Below, piece after piece: positions 1 to 9,721 of a stretch of DNA of 64,000 nt. The position numbers and the translations under genes were made by a program. The notes under the pieces are model-generated. The model made no database searches, was not told the DNA's origin, and worked only from the letters and a program-made list of their open reading frames with translations. Source of the stretch: Streptomyces nanshensis (lineage in GTDB: Bacteria; Actinomycetota; Actinomycetes; Streptomycetales; Streptomycetaceae); assembly GCF_001751255.1 (NCBI RefSeq), contig NZ_LJGW01000111.1, positions 1 to 64,000 of the forward strand, given 5' to 3'. Numbering within the stretch: position 1 is the first letter of the stretch; the number at the start of each line of letters is the position of its first letter.

Positions 1-1
1 A

Positions 2-892
2 GGGCACGGCCCCGGGGACGCGGCACCGGCAGGCGCCAACGGCCGGGCGGGGAACGGGTCCGCCGCCGACGCGGAACCTCCGGGCGGCGGGCTGTCGGCC
101 GCCGGTGGCGGCGGCTTCATAGAGCCCACGACCCCGATGCCGGCCGAACTCGCCTCGCTCTCCCGCCAGTTGGCCCGTACGAGCGAGCACCTCGCCGCCT
201 CCCGCGAACGGGAACGGGCCCTGGAAGCCTCCCGCCGCGAACTGGTGGCCTGGATCTCGCACGATCTGCGCTCACCCCTCGCGGGGCTGCGCGCGATGGC
301 CGAGGCGCTGGAGGACGGCATCGCCGAGGACCCGGCCCGCTACCACCGGCAGATACGCGGCGAGGTCGAACGGCTCTCCGGAATGGTCGGCGATCTCTTC
401 GAACTCTCCCGTATCCAGGCCGGTTCCCTCGCCCTCTCCCCCACGCGCGTCTCCGCGTACGACCTCGTCAGCGACGCCATCGCCGGCGCGGACGCCCTCG
501 CGGGCGAGCGGGGCGTGCGCCTCGCCGACGAGGGCGTGGAACAGGTGCCGGTGGAGGTCGACGGCAAGGAGATGTCACGCGTCCTGGCCAACCTCCTGGT
601 CAACGCCATCCACCGCACACCCGCCGACGGCACGGTCGCGGTGGCCGCGACGCGGCGCGAGGACGCGGTGGTGCTCTCGGTCACCGACGGCTGCGGCGGC
701 ATCCCGGCGCAGGACCTCCCGCGGGTCTTCGACACCGGCTGGCGCGGCACCGATGCCCGTACGCCGCCTGGCGGCGCAGGACTTGGGCTCGCCATCGTGC
801 GCGGCATCGTCGAGGCCCACCAGGGACGGGCCGCCGTACGGAACGTCCCGGGCGGCTGCCGATTCGAGGTCACACTCCCGGCTGCCCACTGA
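2..892 (+). CDS. Sensor histidine kinase, 3' part (5' end outside window)
   Basis: The reading frame is open to the left edge, so the start and any sensor or membrane domain are missing. The visible part has a basic/acidic coiled segment, then a HisKA dimerisation domain with the phospho-acceptor in [11 protein letters not shown] HATPase_c domain follows with an N-box-like [10 protein letters not shown] and G-boxes ([18 protein letters not shown]). It should autophosphorylate on His and pass phosphate to a response regulator that is probably encoded to the left. Histidine kinase identity is secure; stimulus and partner cannot be told. It converges on the epimerase gene. Confidence 0.85.
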   Translation, partial: GHGPGDAAPAGANGRAGNGSAADAEPPGGGLSAAGGGGFIEPTTPMPAELASLSRQLARTSEHLAASRERERALEASRRELVAWISHDLRSPLAGLRAMAEALEDGIAEDPARYHRQIRGEVERLSGMVGDLFELSRIQAGSLALSPTRVSAYDLVSDAIAGADALAGERGVRLADEGVEQVPVEVDGKEMSRVLANLLVNAIHRTPADGTVAVAATRREDAVVLSVTDGCGGIPAQDLPRVFDTGWRGTDARTPPGGAGLGLAIVRGIVEAHQGRAAVRNVPGGCRFEVTLPAAH

Positions 893-1019
893 GCGACGGG
901 ACGGAACTGGGCGAGCCAGGTTCGGGACCTATGCCCAGCGAGCAGGCACCAGACGCACCGCCCGGGAGCGCTTGTCAGAAGCCCCGCAGGGCGAGAACTT
1001 CCGCACAGGAGCCCGTCGT

Positions 1020-2051
1020 TCAGATGACGGGGGCGCGGACGGGAGCGAGTTCGTCCTTCGCGAAGCGGGCCATCCCCTCCGCGAACGGCACCTTCGCGCT
1101 CCACCCCAGCTCACGGCGCAACCGCTCGGAGGACGCCGTGATGTGCCGTACGTCCCCGAGGCGGTACTCCCCCGTCACGACCGGCTCGGGCCCGCCGAAC
1201 GCCTCGGCCAGCGCACCGGCCATCTCCCCCACGGTGTGCGGCTCGCCGCTTCCGGTGTTGTACGCGCGGAGCCCGCCGACGGGCAGCCCGTCGAGCGCCT
1301 CCAGCACGGTGACGTTGGCGGCCGCCACATCGTCGACGTGGACGAAGTCCCGCCGCTGTGCCCCGTCTTCGTACACACGGGGCGCCTCGCCCCGCTCCAG
1401 CGCGGAACGGAAGAACGAGGCCACGCCCGCGTACGGGGTGTCCCGTGGCATGCCGTCGCCGTAGACGTTGTGGTAGCGGAGGCTGACGGCCCGCCCACCG
1501 GTGGCACGTGCCCACGCGGCGGCCAGATGCTCCTGGGCGAGCTTCGTCGTGGCGTAGACGTTCCGGGGGTCGACCGGGGCGTCCTCGCCGACGAGTTCGG
1601 GTGCCAGCGCGGCGCCGCACCGGGGGCAGGGCGGCTCGAAGCGGAAGCCGTCCAGGTCCGGAACGGACCGTGGACCGGGCCGTACCTCCCCGTGGACAGG
1701 ACAGCTATACCGCCCCTCGCCGTACACCACCATCGAGCCGGCCAGGGCCAGCCGGTGTACTCCGGCCTCGGCCATCTCCTCCAGCAGCGTCGCGGTGCCG
1801 AGGTCGTTGTTGCCGACGTACGAGGACGCGTCGGCGAACCCCTTGCCCAGCCCCACCATCGCGGCCTGGTGACAGACGGCGTCGGTCCCCCTGAGCGCCC
1901 CCCGTACCGCCACCGGGTCCCGTACATCGCCGCGGATTCCCCCGTCTCCGGCTGCCGTGTCGAAGACTACGGGCTCGTGTCCCGCCGCCTCCAGTCCGGT
2001 CACGATGTGAGACCCGATGAATCCCGAGCCGCCTGTCACCAGTACGCGCAT
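1020..2051 (-). CDS. NAD-dependent epimerase/dehydratase (extended SDR)
   Basis: The 343-residue protein starts with a Rossmann glycine motif (GGSGFIGSH) and has the SDR catalytic pair as YATTK, so it is an extended SDR acting on a nucleotide sugar (epimerase or dehydratase type). GDVR and a DFVHVDDVAAA stretch are typical of the family. An insert before the catalytic Tyr holds two Cys/His pairs (CPVH and CPRC) that look like a small zinc ribbon, which is uncommon for the family. I chose ATG 2051, just before the Rossmann strand; an in-frame GTG lies at 2060. Substrate unknown. It is divergent from the flavoprotein at 2217. Confidence 0.8.
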   Translation of the reverse strand: MRVLVTGGSGFIGSHIVTGLEAAGHEPVVFDTAAGDGGIRGDVRDPVAVRGALRGTDAVCHQAAMVGLGKGFADASSYVGNNDLGTATLLEEMAEAGVHRLALAGSMVVYGEGRYSCPVHGEVRPGPRSVPDLDGFRFEPPCPRCGAALAPELVGEDAPVDPRNVYATTKLAQEHLAAAWARATGGRAVSLRYHNVYGDGMPRDTPYAGVASFFRSALERGEAPRVYEDGAQRRDFVHVDDVAAANVTVLEALDGLPVGGLRAYNTGSGEPHTVGEMAGALAEAFGGPEPVVTGEYRLGDVRHITASSERLRRELGWSAKVPFAEGMARFAKDELAPVRAPVI

Positions 2052-2216
2052 GACCGCCACATTACGGCCGTGAAGTCCTCCCTCACGCCCAACCAGGACG
2101 TATGTCAGCGTTCCGTAAGGTCTGGCCAGCCGACGGCACCGTTGAGACGATCACCGCATGTGCCCCAACGCTGCGCCGACGTCCCTGCCTTGCCCCGCGT
2201 CTCACGGAGTCCGGCG

Positions 2217-3533
2217 GTGACCGGGGGAACCGCCGGACCGCCCGCCGGAGGCGTCCCGGAGGAGACCACCGTCGGCATCATCGGCGGCGGCCCTGCCGGG
2301 CTGCTGCTCTCCCGCCTCCTGCACCGCTCCGGCATCCCCAGCGTGGTGCTGGAGTGCCGTGACCGCTCGTACGTGGAGCAGCGGCAACGGGCAGGAATGC
2401 TGGAGCAGACCACGGTGGACGTGCTCCGCGGCTGCGGCGCCGGTGCCCGCATGGACCGCGAGGGCCTCGTGCACGACGGCATCGAGCTGCGCTTCGACGG
2501 CCGCTCGCAGCACATCGACTTCCCCGGTCTGACGGACGGCCGCCGCGTGACGATCTACGCCCAGACCGAAATCGTCAAAGACCTCATCTCCCTTCAGCTC
2601 TCCGAACTCTCCGACGGCGCACCGCTGCTCTTCGGCGCGGAGGTGCACTCCGTCTCGGGCCTCGGCCCCGCCCCGGAATCGGAACCGGCGCACGGACACG
2701 GGCACTTGCATGGGCACGGCCACGGGCCGGAACCGCTCGATCCCGAGTCGGAGCGGCCGGTGCTCCACTACACCCACGAGGGGCGTGAGCGGACACTGCG
2801 GTGCGACTTCGTCGTGGGATGCGACGGCTTCCACGGCGTCTCCCGCAGCGCTCTCCCCGCGTCCGTCGTCCGCACCTACGAGCGCGAATATCCCTACTCC
2901 TGGCTCGGCATCCTCGCCGAAGCACCTCCCTCCTGCGACGAGTTGATCTACGCGCACTCACCGCGCGGCTTCGCCCTGCACAGCATGCGGTCGCCCTCGG
3001 TCAGCCGCCTCTACCTCCAGGTGCCGAACGGAACCGACCCAGCCGAGTGGCCCGACGAACGGATCTGGGACGAACTCGACGCCCGCTTCGCCCTCCGCGA
3101 CGCCCCCGGCTGGCGGGTCAACCGGGGGCCCGTCACGTCCAAGGCGGTGCTGCCCATGCGCAGCAGCGTCACCGAACCCATGCGTCACGGGCGTCTGTTC
3201 CTCGCCGGCGACGCGGCGCACATCGTGCCGCCCACCGGAGCCAAGGGCCTCAACCTCGCCGTCGCCGACGTCGCCGTCCTGGCCCGCGCGTTCGCCCGGT
3301 ACCACGGCACCGGAGACACCGCGGCTCTCGACAGCTACGGCGCGGACCGGCTCCGGCGGGTGTGGCGGGCCGAGCACTTCTCCTACTTCATGACCACGAC
3401 GCTGCACACCTCCCCCGACCAGTCGCCCTTCGACACCCGGCTTCAGCTCGCGCAGCTCGACCGCATCGCCACCTCCCGCACGGCGGCGACCGAACTCGCC
3501 GAGAACTACGCGGGGTTGGCCCTCCTGGACTGA
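2217..3533 (+). CDS. 4-hydroxybenzoate 3-monooxygenase-like flavoprotein
   Basis: A class A FAD monooxygenase of about 438 residues. Visible motifs are the FAD dinucleotide site GGGPAGLLLSRLL, the PobA-like QRAGMLEQTTVDVLR segment, the DG motif VVGCDGFHGVSR and the ribityl-binding GD motif LAGDAAHIVPPTGAKGLNLA. Together they favour a 4-hydroxybenzoate or closely related aromatic hydroxylase using NAD(P)H and O2. It is longer than typical PobA (about 390 residues), partly through an N-terminal extension and a His/Gly-rich insert near residues 159-172. Start GTG 2217 has GGAG upstream; the start is not certain. No pathway partners are adjacent. Confidence 0.75.
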   Translation: MTGGTAGPPAGGVPEETTVGIIGGGPAGLLLSRLLHRSGIPSVVLECRDRSYVEQRQRAGMLEQTTVDVLRGCGAGARMDREGLVHDGIELRFDGRSQHIDFPGLTDGRRVTIYAQTEIVKDLISLQLSELSDGAPLLFGAEVHSVSGLGPAPESEPAHGHGHLHGHGHGPEPLDPESERPVLHYTHEGRERTLRCDFVVGCDGFHGVSRSALPASVVRTYEREYPYSWLGILAEAPPSCDELIYAHSPRGFALHSMRSPSVSRLYLQVPNGTDPAEWPDERIWDELDARFALRDAPGWRVNRGPVTSKAVLPMRSSVTEPMRHGRLFLAGDAAHIVPPTGAKGLNLAVADVAVLARAFARYHGTGDTAALDSYGADRLRRVWRAEHFSYFMTTTLHTSPDQSPFDTRLQLAQLDRIATSRTAATELAENYAGLALLD

Positions 3534-3539
3534 GCCCCC

Positions 3540-3573
3540 AGGCTCCCGGCTCTGGCACGGGCCGCTGGAGCCT
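3540..3573. terminator. Hairpin between convergent genes
   Basis: AGGCTCC (3540-3546) is complementary to GGAGCCT (3567-3573), with an inner CGGC/GCCG stem. It sits just after the flavoprotein stop and before the end of the opposing glycosyltransferase, as expected for a two-way terminator. There is no T-run. Confidence 0.4.
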
Positions 3574-3578
3574 CCGCC

Positions 3579-4649
3579 TCAGACGGCCACCGCCGGCCCC
3601 CTTCCCTTCTCGTAGACGGTCAGGCCGCGGGAGAGCCGCAGCGGCACGAGCACCAGCTCGACGACGACCGCCTTCCAGGCGTAGAGCAGATTGACGATCT
3701 TCGCCGGATAGACGCAGGGGATGTTCAACAGCACGCGTCCCAGGGGCAATCGGCGTCTGCGGGCCGCGTACACCAGCGGAGGCAGCGTGAAGATCAGCTC
3801 CGCGCCCAGCCACCACAGGACGGTGGACAGCACCGGACGCCCGAGGCCGAGCGTGAGGACGAAGGGCGCGCTCCACCACAGAGGCGCGGTGAGGATCTCC
3901 AGTATCGCCAGCAGCACCCACACCGCGAGCATGGGTTTGCGCCGCAGCAACTGCCCCGTGTGCAGGCGTACGTTCTGGCAGAACCCGGCCATCCACCGCC
4001 ACACCTGCTTGCGCAGGTAGAGCAGCGTCTCCGGGTCGGCGGCCCAGGCGACGGCGTCGCCGACGTACCGTGCCCGGCGCCCGGCGATCTGCTGTGACCA
4101 GGTGAAGTCCATGTCCTCGACGATCGTGCGCTCCGGGAAGCCGCCGAAGTCGACCAGGAGTCGTCTGCGGAAGACCGAGCAGCAGCCGGAGCACACCATG
4201 GGGCTGCCGGCGCGCTGCTGGATCGGCCGGTGCCAGTGGAAGCCGAAGAGATACTCCACGGAACGTCCGCGCTCCCAGACCGTCCGCGCGAAACGCGTCT
4301 GCACATTGCCCGCCGCGACGGCCACGCCGGGGTCGTCGAACGCGGGCAGGATCTGCTCGATGTAGTCGGGCGCCAGCACCGTGTCGGCGTCGACCGCGAG
4401 CACCAGCTCGGTCGAGCAGTGCGGCAGCGCGTAGTTCTGCGCACGTGCCTTGCTGCCCAGATTCCGCGGCGGACGCAGCACGGTCACCCCGTAGCCGCGG
4501 GCCACTTCGCCGGTGCGGTCGCGCGAGGCGTCGTCGACGACGATCACCTGCCGCGGCGGCACCGACTGCCCGAGCACGGACTCCAGCGTGGCCGGAAGCC
4601 CCGCCTCCTCGTCATGCGCGGGGATGATCACCGTGACGTCGGACGCCAT
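3579..4649 (-). CDS. Family 2 glycosyltransferase, membrane-anchored
   Basis: The 356-residue protein opens with a GT-A fold: VIIPAHDEEAGL, VVDDASRDRT and the metal-binding DADT. It ends the catalytic part with VEDMDFTW and a (Q/R)xxRW-type motif in RKQVWRWM, which is typical of cellulose/hyaluronan-synthase-like GT2 enzymes. Two or three hydrophobic segments follow in the last 120 residues, so it is an inner-membrane enzyme moving sugars from a nucleotide donor to an unknown acceptor. Start ATG 4649 has a G-rich ribosome site. It overlaps the small membrane-protein gene by 22 bases, so the two are probably translationally coupled. Confidence 0.82.
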   Translation of the reverse strand: MASDVTVIIPAHDEEAGLPATLESVLGQSVPPRQVIVVDDASRDRTGEVARGYGVTVLRPPRNLGSKARAQNYALPHCSTELVLAVDADTVLAPDYIEQILPAFDDPGVAVAAGNVQTRFARTVWERGRSVEYLFGFHWHRPIQQRAGSPMVCSGCCSVFRRRLLVDFGGFPERTIVEDMDFTWSQQIAGRRARYVGDAVAWAADPETLLYLRKQVWRWMAGFCQNVRLHTGQLLRRKPMLAVWVLLAILEILTAPLWWSAPFVLTLGLGRPVLSTVLWWLGAELIFTLPPLVYAARRRRLPLGRVLLNIPCVYPAKIVNLLYAWKAVVVELVLVPLRLSRGLTVYEKGRGPAVAV

Positions 4650-4861
4650 GTCCCCACCCCCTGCCCGCTCACGACGGCAGCGGCGGCGGTCCGTGCTGCG
4701 CCGGTGCCGCCCGCGCCCGCCACGACGGGCCGTACGAGTCGCCGCCGTCCCGCGGGCCGCAGCCCGAGGCACCGCCGCGCAGCCTCGCGCGCTATGACGA
4801 CCGCCCCCACGATCCCGTACACCAGCACGCTGACACCGATGAACGGCAGCCCCCCGTGCAT
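4628..4861 (-). CDS. Small single-span membrane protein
   Basis: A 77-residue protein preceded by a very good ribosome site (GAGGAGG ending a few bases before ATG 4861). Residues 5-22 form one hydrophobic helix (FIGVSVLVYGIVGAVVIA); the rest is Arg/Ala/Gly-rich and probably cytoplasmic. Its end overlaps the glycosyltransferase start, which suggests co-translation and a partner role, but no family is recognised. Confidence 0.55.
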   Translation of the reverse strand: MHGGLPFIGVSVLVYGIVGAVVIAREAARRCLGLRPAGRRRLVRPVVAGAGGTGAARTAAAAVVSGQGVGTWRPTSR

Positions 4862-4997
4862 GGGCTCCTCCTCTTCGCATTCGGCTCCGGCGCCTCTCGC
4901 CGGACACGAAGACAAGCTAGCCCGCCACCGTCACTCTCGGTATCCGAGCGCTACGCTCTGTGGATGCAGCGGCAGTTGTGGAGAAAACGCTCACTCG

Positions 4998-6371
4998 TCA
5001 GTGGTCACGGTCCGAGCCGTCCGAGTCGTCGGAGCGCTGCGAGGAGACCGCGCCCGCCGGCGAGTGCGCCAGCTCGGGCGACGACGACTCCAGCGGCACC
5101 GACCACGACCTGACCAGCCCCAACTGCACGCCCTGGCGCGGAAGTACGGCGTCCAGCAGCCAGTCCGCCGCGACCCGTACGCGGTTCCCGGGCAGCGCCG
5201 CCAGGTGGTAGGCACGCATCACGGCGTTCGCCAGCGGCCCGGACAACGGCACGTGCAGCGGATTCGCGGCGGCCTGCACCCCGCCGAGATCCACGGTGAA
5301 CCCCAGGTCACTGTGCTTGTACGGCTGTGCCTGTCCGTACCCGTACGACGCCGCCACGTTGCGCGCCAGCGTCTTGCCCTGCCGTACCGCGTGCTGCCCG
5401 GTCATCGGCGTGTACTGGCCGGGATGCGTCAGATCGGGCACCGCGGCCGCGTCCCCGCACGAGTACACCTCGGGGTGGCCGGGGACGCGCAGATACTCGT
5501 CGACGCACAACCGGCCCTTCTCCGACCGCAGTCCGGTCTCCTGCACCAGCGGATCGGGCCGTACGCCGACGCACCAGATCAGCGACTGGGTGTCGATGAA
5601 CTCCCCGTCGTCCAGGAGGACTCCGTCCTGTGTCGCCTCCTTCACGGACATGCCCGTACGCACCTCGACGCCGCGCTTGGCCAGCACCCGGTGCGCGGTC
5701 CTGGACAGGCGCTCGTCCAGTTCGGGCAGCACACGCGGTGCGATGTCCAGGAGCATCCAGCGCGGCAGACGGTCGCCGCGCAGACCGTTGCCGGCCCGCC
5801 GGTGCTGCTTGGCGAGCGCATCGGTGAACAGCTTTCCGTGCGCGGCGACTTCGGTACCGGTGTAGCCCGCGCCGACGACGACGAACGTGCAGCGCGCGTC
5901 GCTCTCGACCGGGTCCTCGCTCGACGCGGCCATCTCGATCTGCCGGGTGATGTGATCACGCAGATACAGCGCCTCGGGTATGCCGCGGAAACCGTGCGCG
6001 TGCTCGGCGACGCCGGGGATGGGCAGCAGCTTGTTGACGCTGCCCACGGTCAGCACCAGCCGGTCGTAGCTCAGCTCCCCCGCCTCGCCCTCGGGATCCA
6101 CGTACGTGATCTTGCGTTCCCCGAGATCGACTCCGTCCACCTCGCCGAGCACGAGCCGTACGCCGCGCAGCGTGCCCGGCAGGGAGACGGTCACCCGGCG
6201 GGGTTCGAGGACGCCAGCGGAGACTTCGGGGAGCAGCGGCAGGTAGAGGAAGTAGTCGTTCGGGTTCACTAGCACGATCTCCGCCTCTCCGCGGAGTGTG
6301 CGTGACAGTGTCCTCGCTGCCTTGTATCCGGCGAATCCAGCTCCGACGATGACTATGCGGGACCGGCTCAC
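4998..6371 (-). CDS. Type II NADH dehydrogenase (NDH-2)
   Basis: A single-chain flavoprotein passing electrons from NADH to quinone at the membrane without proton pumping. It has two Rossmann sites: FAD at the N-terminus (VIVGAGFAGYKAARTL) and NADH in the middle (VVVGAGYTGTEVAA), plus the FAD-contact motif YSCGDAAA. A C-terminal membrane-binding helix region (ANAVMRAYHLAALPGNRVR) follows. Length 457 residues is normal. Start GTG 6371, immediately before the FAD strand with GGAG upstream. The last 30 residues are Ser/Asp-rich and not conserved in type. Confidence 0.85.
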   Translation of the reverse strand: MSRSRIVIVGAGFAGYKAARTLSRTLRGEAEIVLVNPNDYFLYLPLLPEVSAGVLEPRRVTVSLPGTLRGVRLVLGEVDGVDLGERKITYVDPEGEAGELSYDRLVLTVGSVNKLLPIPGVAEHAHGFRGIPEALYLRDHITRQIEMAASSEDPVESDARCTFVVVGAGYTGTEVAAHGKLFTDALAKQHRRAGNGLRGDRLPRWMLLDIAPRVLPELDERLSRTAHRVLAKRGVEVRTGMSVKEATQDGVLLDDGEFIDTQSLIWCVGVRPDPLVQETGLRSEKGRLCVDEYLRVPGHPEVYSCGDAAAVPDLTHPGQYTPMTGQHAVRQGKTLARNVAASYGYGQAQPYKHSDLGFTVDLGGVQAAANPLHVPLSGPLANAVMRAYHLAALPGNRVRVAADWLLDAVLPRQGVQLGLVRSWSVPLESSSPELAHSPAGAVSSQRSDDSDGSDRDH

Positions 6372-6568
6372 GAGAAGAGCTCCAGACCTCGGGACCTTCG
6401 CGGACCCTGCCCGCAGTTCCCGCGGCTCCGGTGCCCAAACCCAGGCCACCGGGCTCGTACCGGCCCCGTACCTGCCCCGGAAGGGGTGCGCGGGCACCCT
6501 CGTACGTCATGTATTGTTCTTCGTGCGCGAGCGGCGCGGGAACACCAGTCCCGGGCCGGATCGGGCAC

Positions 6569-6642
<74 letters not shown>

Positions 6643-6651
6643 CAACATGGT

Positions 6652-6698
6652 GAAGCCCGCTGGCGGAGAGTGATTCTCCAGGCCAGCGGGCTTCTTTT
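6652..6698 (+). terminator. Rho-independent terminator of tRNA-Pro
   Basis: A 13-base perfect stem, GAAGCCCGCTGGC (6652-6664) with GCCAGCGGGCTTC (6682-6694), is followed by TTTT. Confidence 0.9.
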
Positions 6699-6863
6699 CG
6701 TCGCTGCCGCTCCGTACCCGCGCGCCGCGAGCTCCTCCCCTGTGCAGACCCCGACGCAACGGACGCCCGCCCCATGTGTGTTCGGTGCCCGGCGCGGTGG
6801 CTGCGGGTGCCGCGCCGGGGCGGCACCGTCCGTGCCGCTCCGGCGATCATGGCCCGGCTGATG

Positions 6864-8336
6864 TCACTTGTCCGTCCCGGCCGGGCAGGAGACGTCACGG
6901 GCCGGGCGCTTCCCGGTGGTCAGGAACTTGGTCGTGGCGTCGTTGGCGCAGGTGTTGGCGTTGAACGGGTAGACGCCGTGGCCCCCTTGGTCGGCCGTCA
7001 CCATCCGGACCCGCTCGCCGAGCGCCCGGCGCAGCTTCCGCGCCCCGGCGAGCGGCGTGCCCGGGTCGCGCTCGTTCTGCACCATGAGCATGGTGGACGG
7101 GCCCCGGTCGCCGATCCGCACCGGCGGCTCGATCCCCTTCCGCGGCCAGTACGCGCACGGGGTGATGCTCCCGGTGGTCCCGCCCAGCATCGGGTACCTG
7201 AACCGGTCCACCGCGGCGGCCCGTTGGTAGTCCCGTATTTTCCGCGGCCAGCGGGAGTCGGCACAGAGCACGTAGTGGCGGTCGGCGAGGGAGTTCTCGA
7301 CGTCGCCCGCCGGCGGCTCGGACGGCATCGGCTCGCCCCGGCCGAGTGCCTGCCAGCCCTTGGCCAGCGTGGGCAAGCCGGCGTCGCTGTAGAGGTGTTC
7401 GAAGGTGATTCCGCGGAACGCCGTGCCGTCGACGCCGTGCACCGGTTCGGCGTCCAGCTTCTCGACGAGCCGGTCGTACGTGGCCTTCACCTGCCCCGGG
7501 GTGGTGCCGAGCCCGTACCCGGGGTGGCGTGCCGCGAACTCGGCGAAGTCCGGGAAGCGTTCCTCCATTCCGCGGGCGAGCATCCGGAAGGCGGTGACGT
7601 CGTAGCCGCCGGGGCCCAGGCTGCTGTCCAGCACGATCCGGTCGCCGCGTCGGGGGAACAACGTGGCGTACACGGCGCCGAGTTGGGTCCCGTACGAGGC
7701 GCCGAGGTAGGAGATCCGGGACTCGCCCAGGGCCGCCCGTATCCGGTCCATGTCGCGCGCGGTGTTCGCGGTCGTGGTGTGCGGCAGCATCCACGCGCTC
7801 CGGGAACCGGCGCACTGGCGGGCGACGGTCCGTGCGTACGCCGCCTCCCGCGTGACGTCGGCGCCGGTGTGCGCGTAGGGCGGGAAGTTGCCGCGCTGCT
7901 GCTGCCGTTCCGTCAGGTCACAGGTCACCGGTGCGCTCCGGCCCGCCCCGCGGGGGTCGAAGCCGATGAGGTCGTAGGAGTCGAGCACGTCCTGCGGCAG
8001 CCCGGAGGACGCGAGTACGGCGGGGTACCCGAGACCCGGGACGCCGGGGCCGCCCGGGTTGGTCAGCAGCACGCCGCGGCGCTGCGACGGCTTCTTGCTC
8101 GCCAGCCGGGAGACGGCGATCTTGATCGTGCGGCCGTCCGGTTCGCGGTAGTCCAGCGGCACCTTGAGCGTGGCGCACTGCAGACGGGGCGCGGCCCCGG
8201 CCTTCTTCGTGCACGGGCCCCAGTGCAGCGGGTCGGGCGTGGCCGCCGTCCCCGCCGTGCCGGCCGACGCCCCGGTGAGCGCCGTCGCCGCGACCGCCGT
8301 CACGGCAAGGGCGAGCGACAGGGTCCTCTTACGCAT
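6864..8336 (-). CDS. Secreted alpha/beta hydrolase, tripeptidyl-aminopeptidase (TAP) type
   Basis: A 490-residue secreted protein. The N-terminus is a Sec signal peptide (basic RKR, hydrophobic core, cleavage likely in the Ala/Gly-rich run near residues 25-30). The catalytic core contains the oxyanion segment LLTNPGGPG and nucleophile elbow GASYGTQLG. The C-terminal TAP-like domain carries the acid (RDPGTPL) and the catalytic His in GGHGVYPF. Relatives include Streptomyces tripeptidyl aminopeptidase and the SlpD/SlpE hydrolases, so it probably trims peptides outside the cell. It is divergent from the two-component genes, which may or may not control it. Confidence 0.88.
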   Translation of the reverse strand: MRKRTLSLALAVTAVAATALTGASAGTAGTAATPDPLHWGPCTKKAGAAPRLQCATLKVPLDYREPDGRTIKIAVSRLASKKPSQRRGVLLTNPGGPGVPGLGYPAVLASSGLPQDVLDSYDLIGFDPRGAGRSAPVTCDLTERQQQRGNFPPYAHTGADVTREAAYARTVARQCAGSRSAWMLPHTTTANTARDMDRIRAALGESRISYLGASYGTQLGAVYATLFPRRGDRIVLDSSLGPGGYDVTAFRMLARGMEERFPDFAEFAARHPGYGLGTTPGQVKATYDRLVEKLDAEPVHGVDGTAFRGITFEHLYSDAGLPTLAKGWQALGRGEPMPSEPPAGDVENSLADRHYVLCADSRWPRKIRDYQRAAAVDRFRYPMLGGTTGSITPCAYWPRKGIEPPVRIGDRGPSTMLMVQNERDPGTPLAGARKLRRALGERVRMVTADQGGHGVYPFNANTCANDATTKFLTTGKRPARDVSCPAGTDK

Positions 8337-8527
8337 CCGATGTCCTCCTCAGCGGCGCACGGGGCGCCGGTCGATGGGACGACCGTCTCCCGTGCGCGCC
8401 GGCCCGCGCGTCGTCCCGGCGGCCGGAGCCCTGGCCGACCACGGGCGGGGCCGGGTTCGACCCTGGTCGGGGGTGCCTCGGCCTCCGGGCCGAGGCGAGG
8501 CCCCCGGACGCGCGGGACAATGACCGG

Positions 8528-9721
8528 GTGAAGAGTGAGCTCGCGCCGCGCCTGGCCAGTTGGCGGCAGGCATGGCAGCAGATCTGGCGGCTGGCGGCAG
8601 CCGCTGCCGTGGGCCTACCGATCTGGCTCGCCGTCGGAGTGGTGCTCCACCGGGGGCACGGGACGGAGACCGGCATCTGGTTCTTCGTCGCCGATCCGCT
8701 GGTGGCGCTCACCTGCCTGACGCTGCTGTGGTGGAGGCGGCGGTTCCCGCTGACCGTCGCCATGACGGTCGCCGTCGCCTCCACCGTCTCGGCGCTCGCC
8801 ACCGGCGCCGCGCTGCTCGCCCTGGTCTCGCTCGCCACGCGGCGCCGTCCGGTGGAGACCGGGGCCGTCGCGCTGGCGTACGTCGTCGCATCCTGGGCCG
8901 CGCCCGGGATCTACGACACCTCCAGTTCGCCGGACTCCTGGTGGATCCGGCTCGCGATCCCGGCACTGACCGCGGGCATCGCCGTCGCCGCGGGCGCGGC
9001 CATCGGCGCGCGCCGCGTCGAGGTGCGCTCCCTGCGCGAGCGGGCGCTGAGCGCCGAGCGGGAACAGGCCGCCCGCGCGGCACAGGCCCGTGCCACCGAA
9101 CGCAACCGGATCGCCCGCGAGATGCACGACGTGCTCGCCCACCGGATCTCCCTGGTCGCCATGCAGGCATCGGTGCTGGACCACCGCCCCGACCTCGCCG
9201 CCGAGGAGAGCCGCATGCTGGTCCGCGGCGTCGCCGACGGCTCCCACCAGGCGCTGGAGGAACTGCGCGACGTCCTCGGCGTGCTGCGCGCCGCCCCGGA
9301 CCGCCCGGAGGCACCGCAGCCCTCCCTCGACGGGATTCCCGAACTGGCCGCCGACGCCCGCGCGTCCGGGCTGGACGTCACCCTCAGCACCACCGTGACC
9401 GGCACCCCGTCCGAGACCGCCGGACGGACCTGCTACCGCATCGTCCAGGAAGGGCTGACCAACGCCGCCAAGCACGCACCGGGCGCCCGCGTACGCGTCA
9501 CGCTCAACGGCGAGGCGGGCCGCACCCTGGACGTCAGCGTCGTCAACTCCGCCGCCACCGCGGCCCCTACGAGACCACCGGCCTCCGGGTTCGGCCTGCT
9601 CGGCCTCGGTGAGCGCGTCACCCTGGCCGGCGGGGAACTCACCCATCACCCCACGCCCGGCGACGGCTACCGCCTCGCCGCCCAACTGCCCTGGCCGCGC
9701 GACGCCGAGAAGAGAACCTGA
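8528..9721 (+). CDS. NarL-family-partner sensor histidine kinase
   Basis: A 397-residue kinase with four or five N-terminal membrane helices (about residues 20-165), a short coiled linker, a HisKA_3 domain with acceptor His in REMHDVLAHRISL, and a compact HATPase_c domain (GLTNAAKHAP, GFGLLGLGERV). This is the DesK/NarX-like type common in Streptomyces. GTG start 8528. Its TGA is directly followed by the response-regulator start, so the pair is one operon. The signal is unknown; the sensing part is only the membrane domain. Confidence 0.88.
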   Translation: MKSELAPRLASWRQAWQQIWRLAAAAAVGLPIWLAVGVVLHRGHGTETGIWFFVADPLVALTCLTLLWWRRRFPLTVAMTVAVASTVSALATGAALLALVSLATRRRPVETGAVALAYVVASWAAPGIYDTSSSPDSWWIRLAIPALTAGIAVAAGAAIGARRVEVRSLRERALSAEREQAARAAQARATERNRIAREMHDVLAHRISLVAMQASVLDHRPDLAAEESRMLVRGVADGSHQALEELRDVLGVLRAAPDRPEAPQPSLDGIPELAADARASGLDVTLSTTVTGTPSETAGRTCYRIVQEGLTNAAKHAPGARVRVTLNGEAGRTLDVSVVNSAATAAPTRPPASGFGLLGLGERVTLAGGELTHHPTPGDGYRLAAQLPWPRDAEKRT

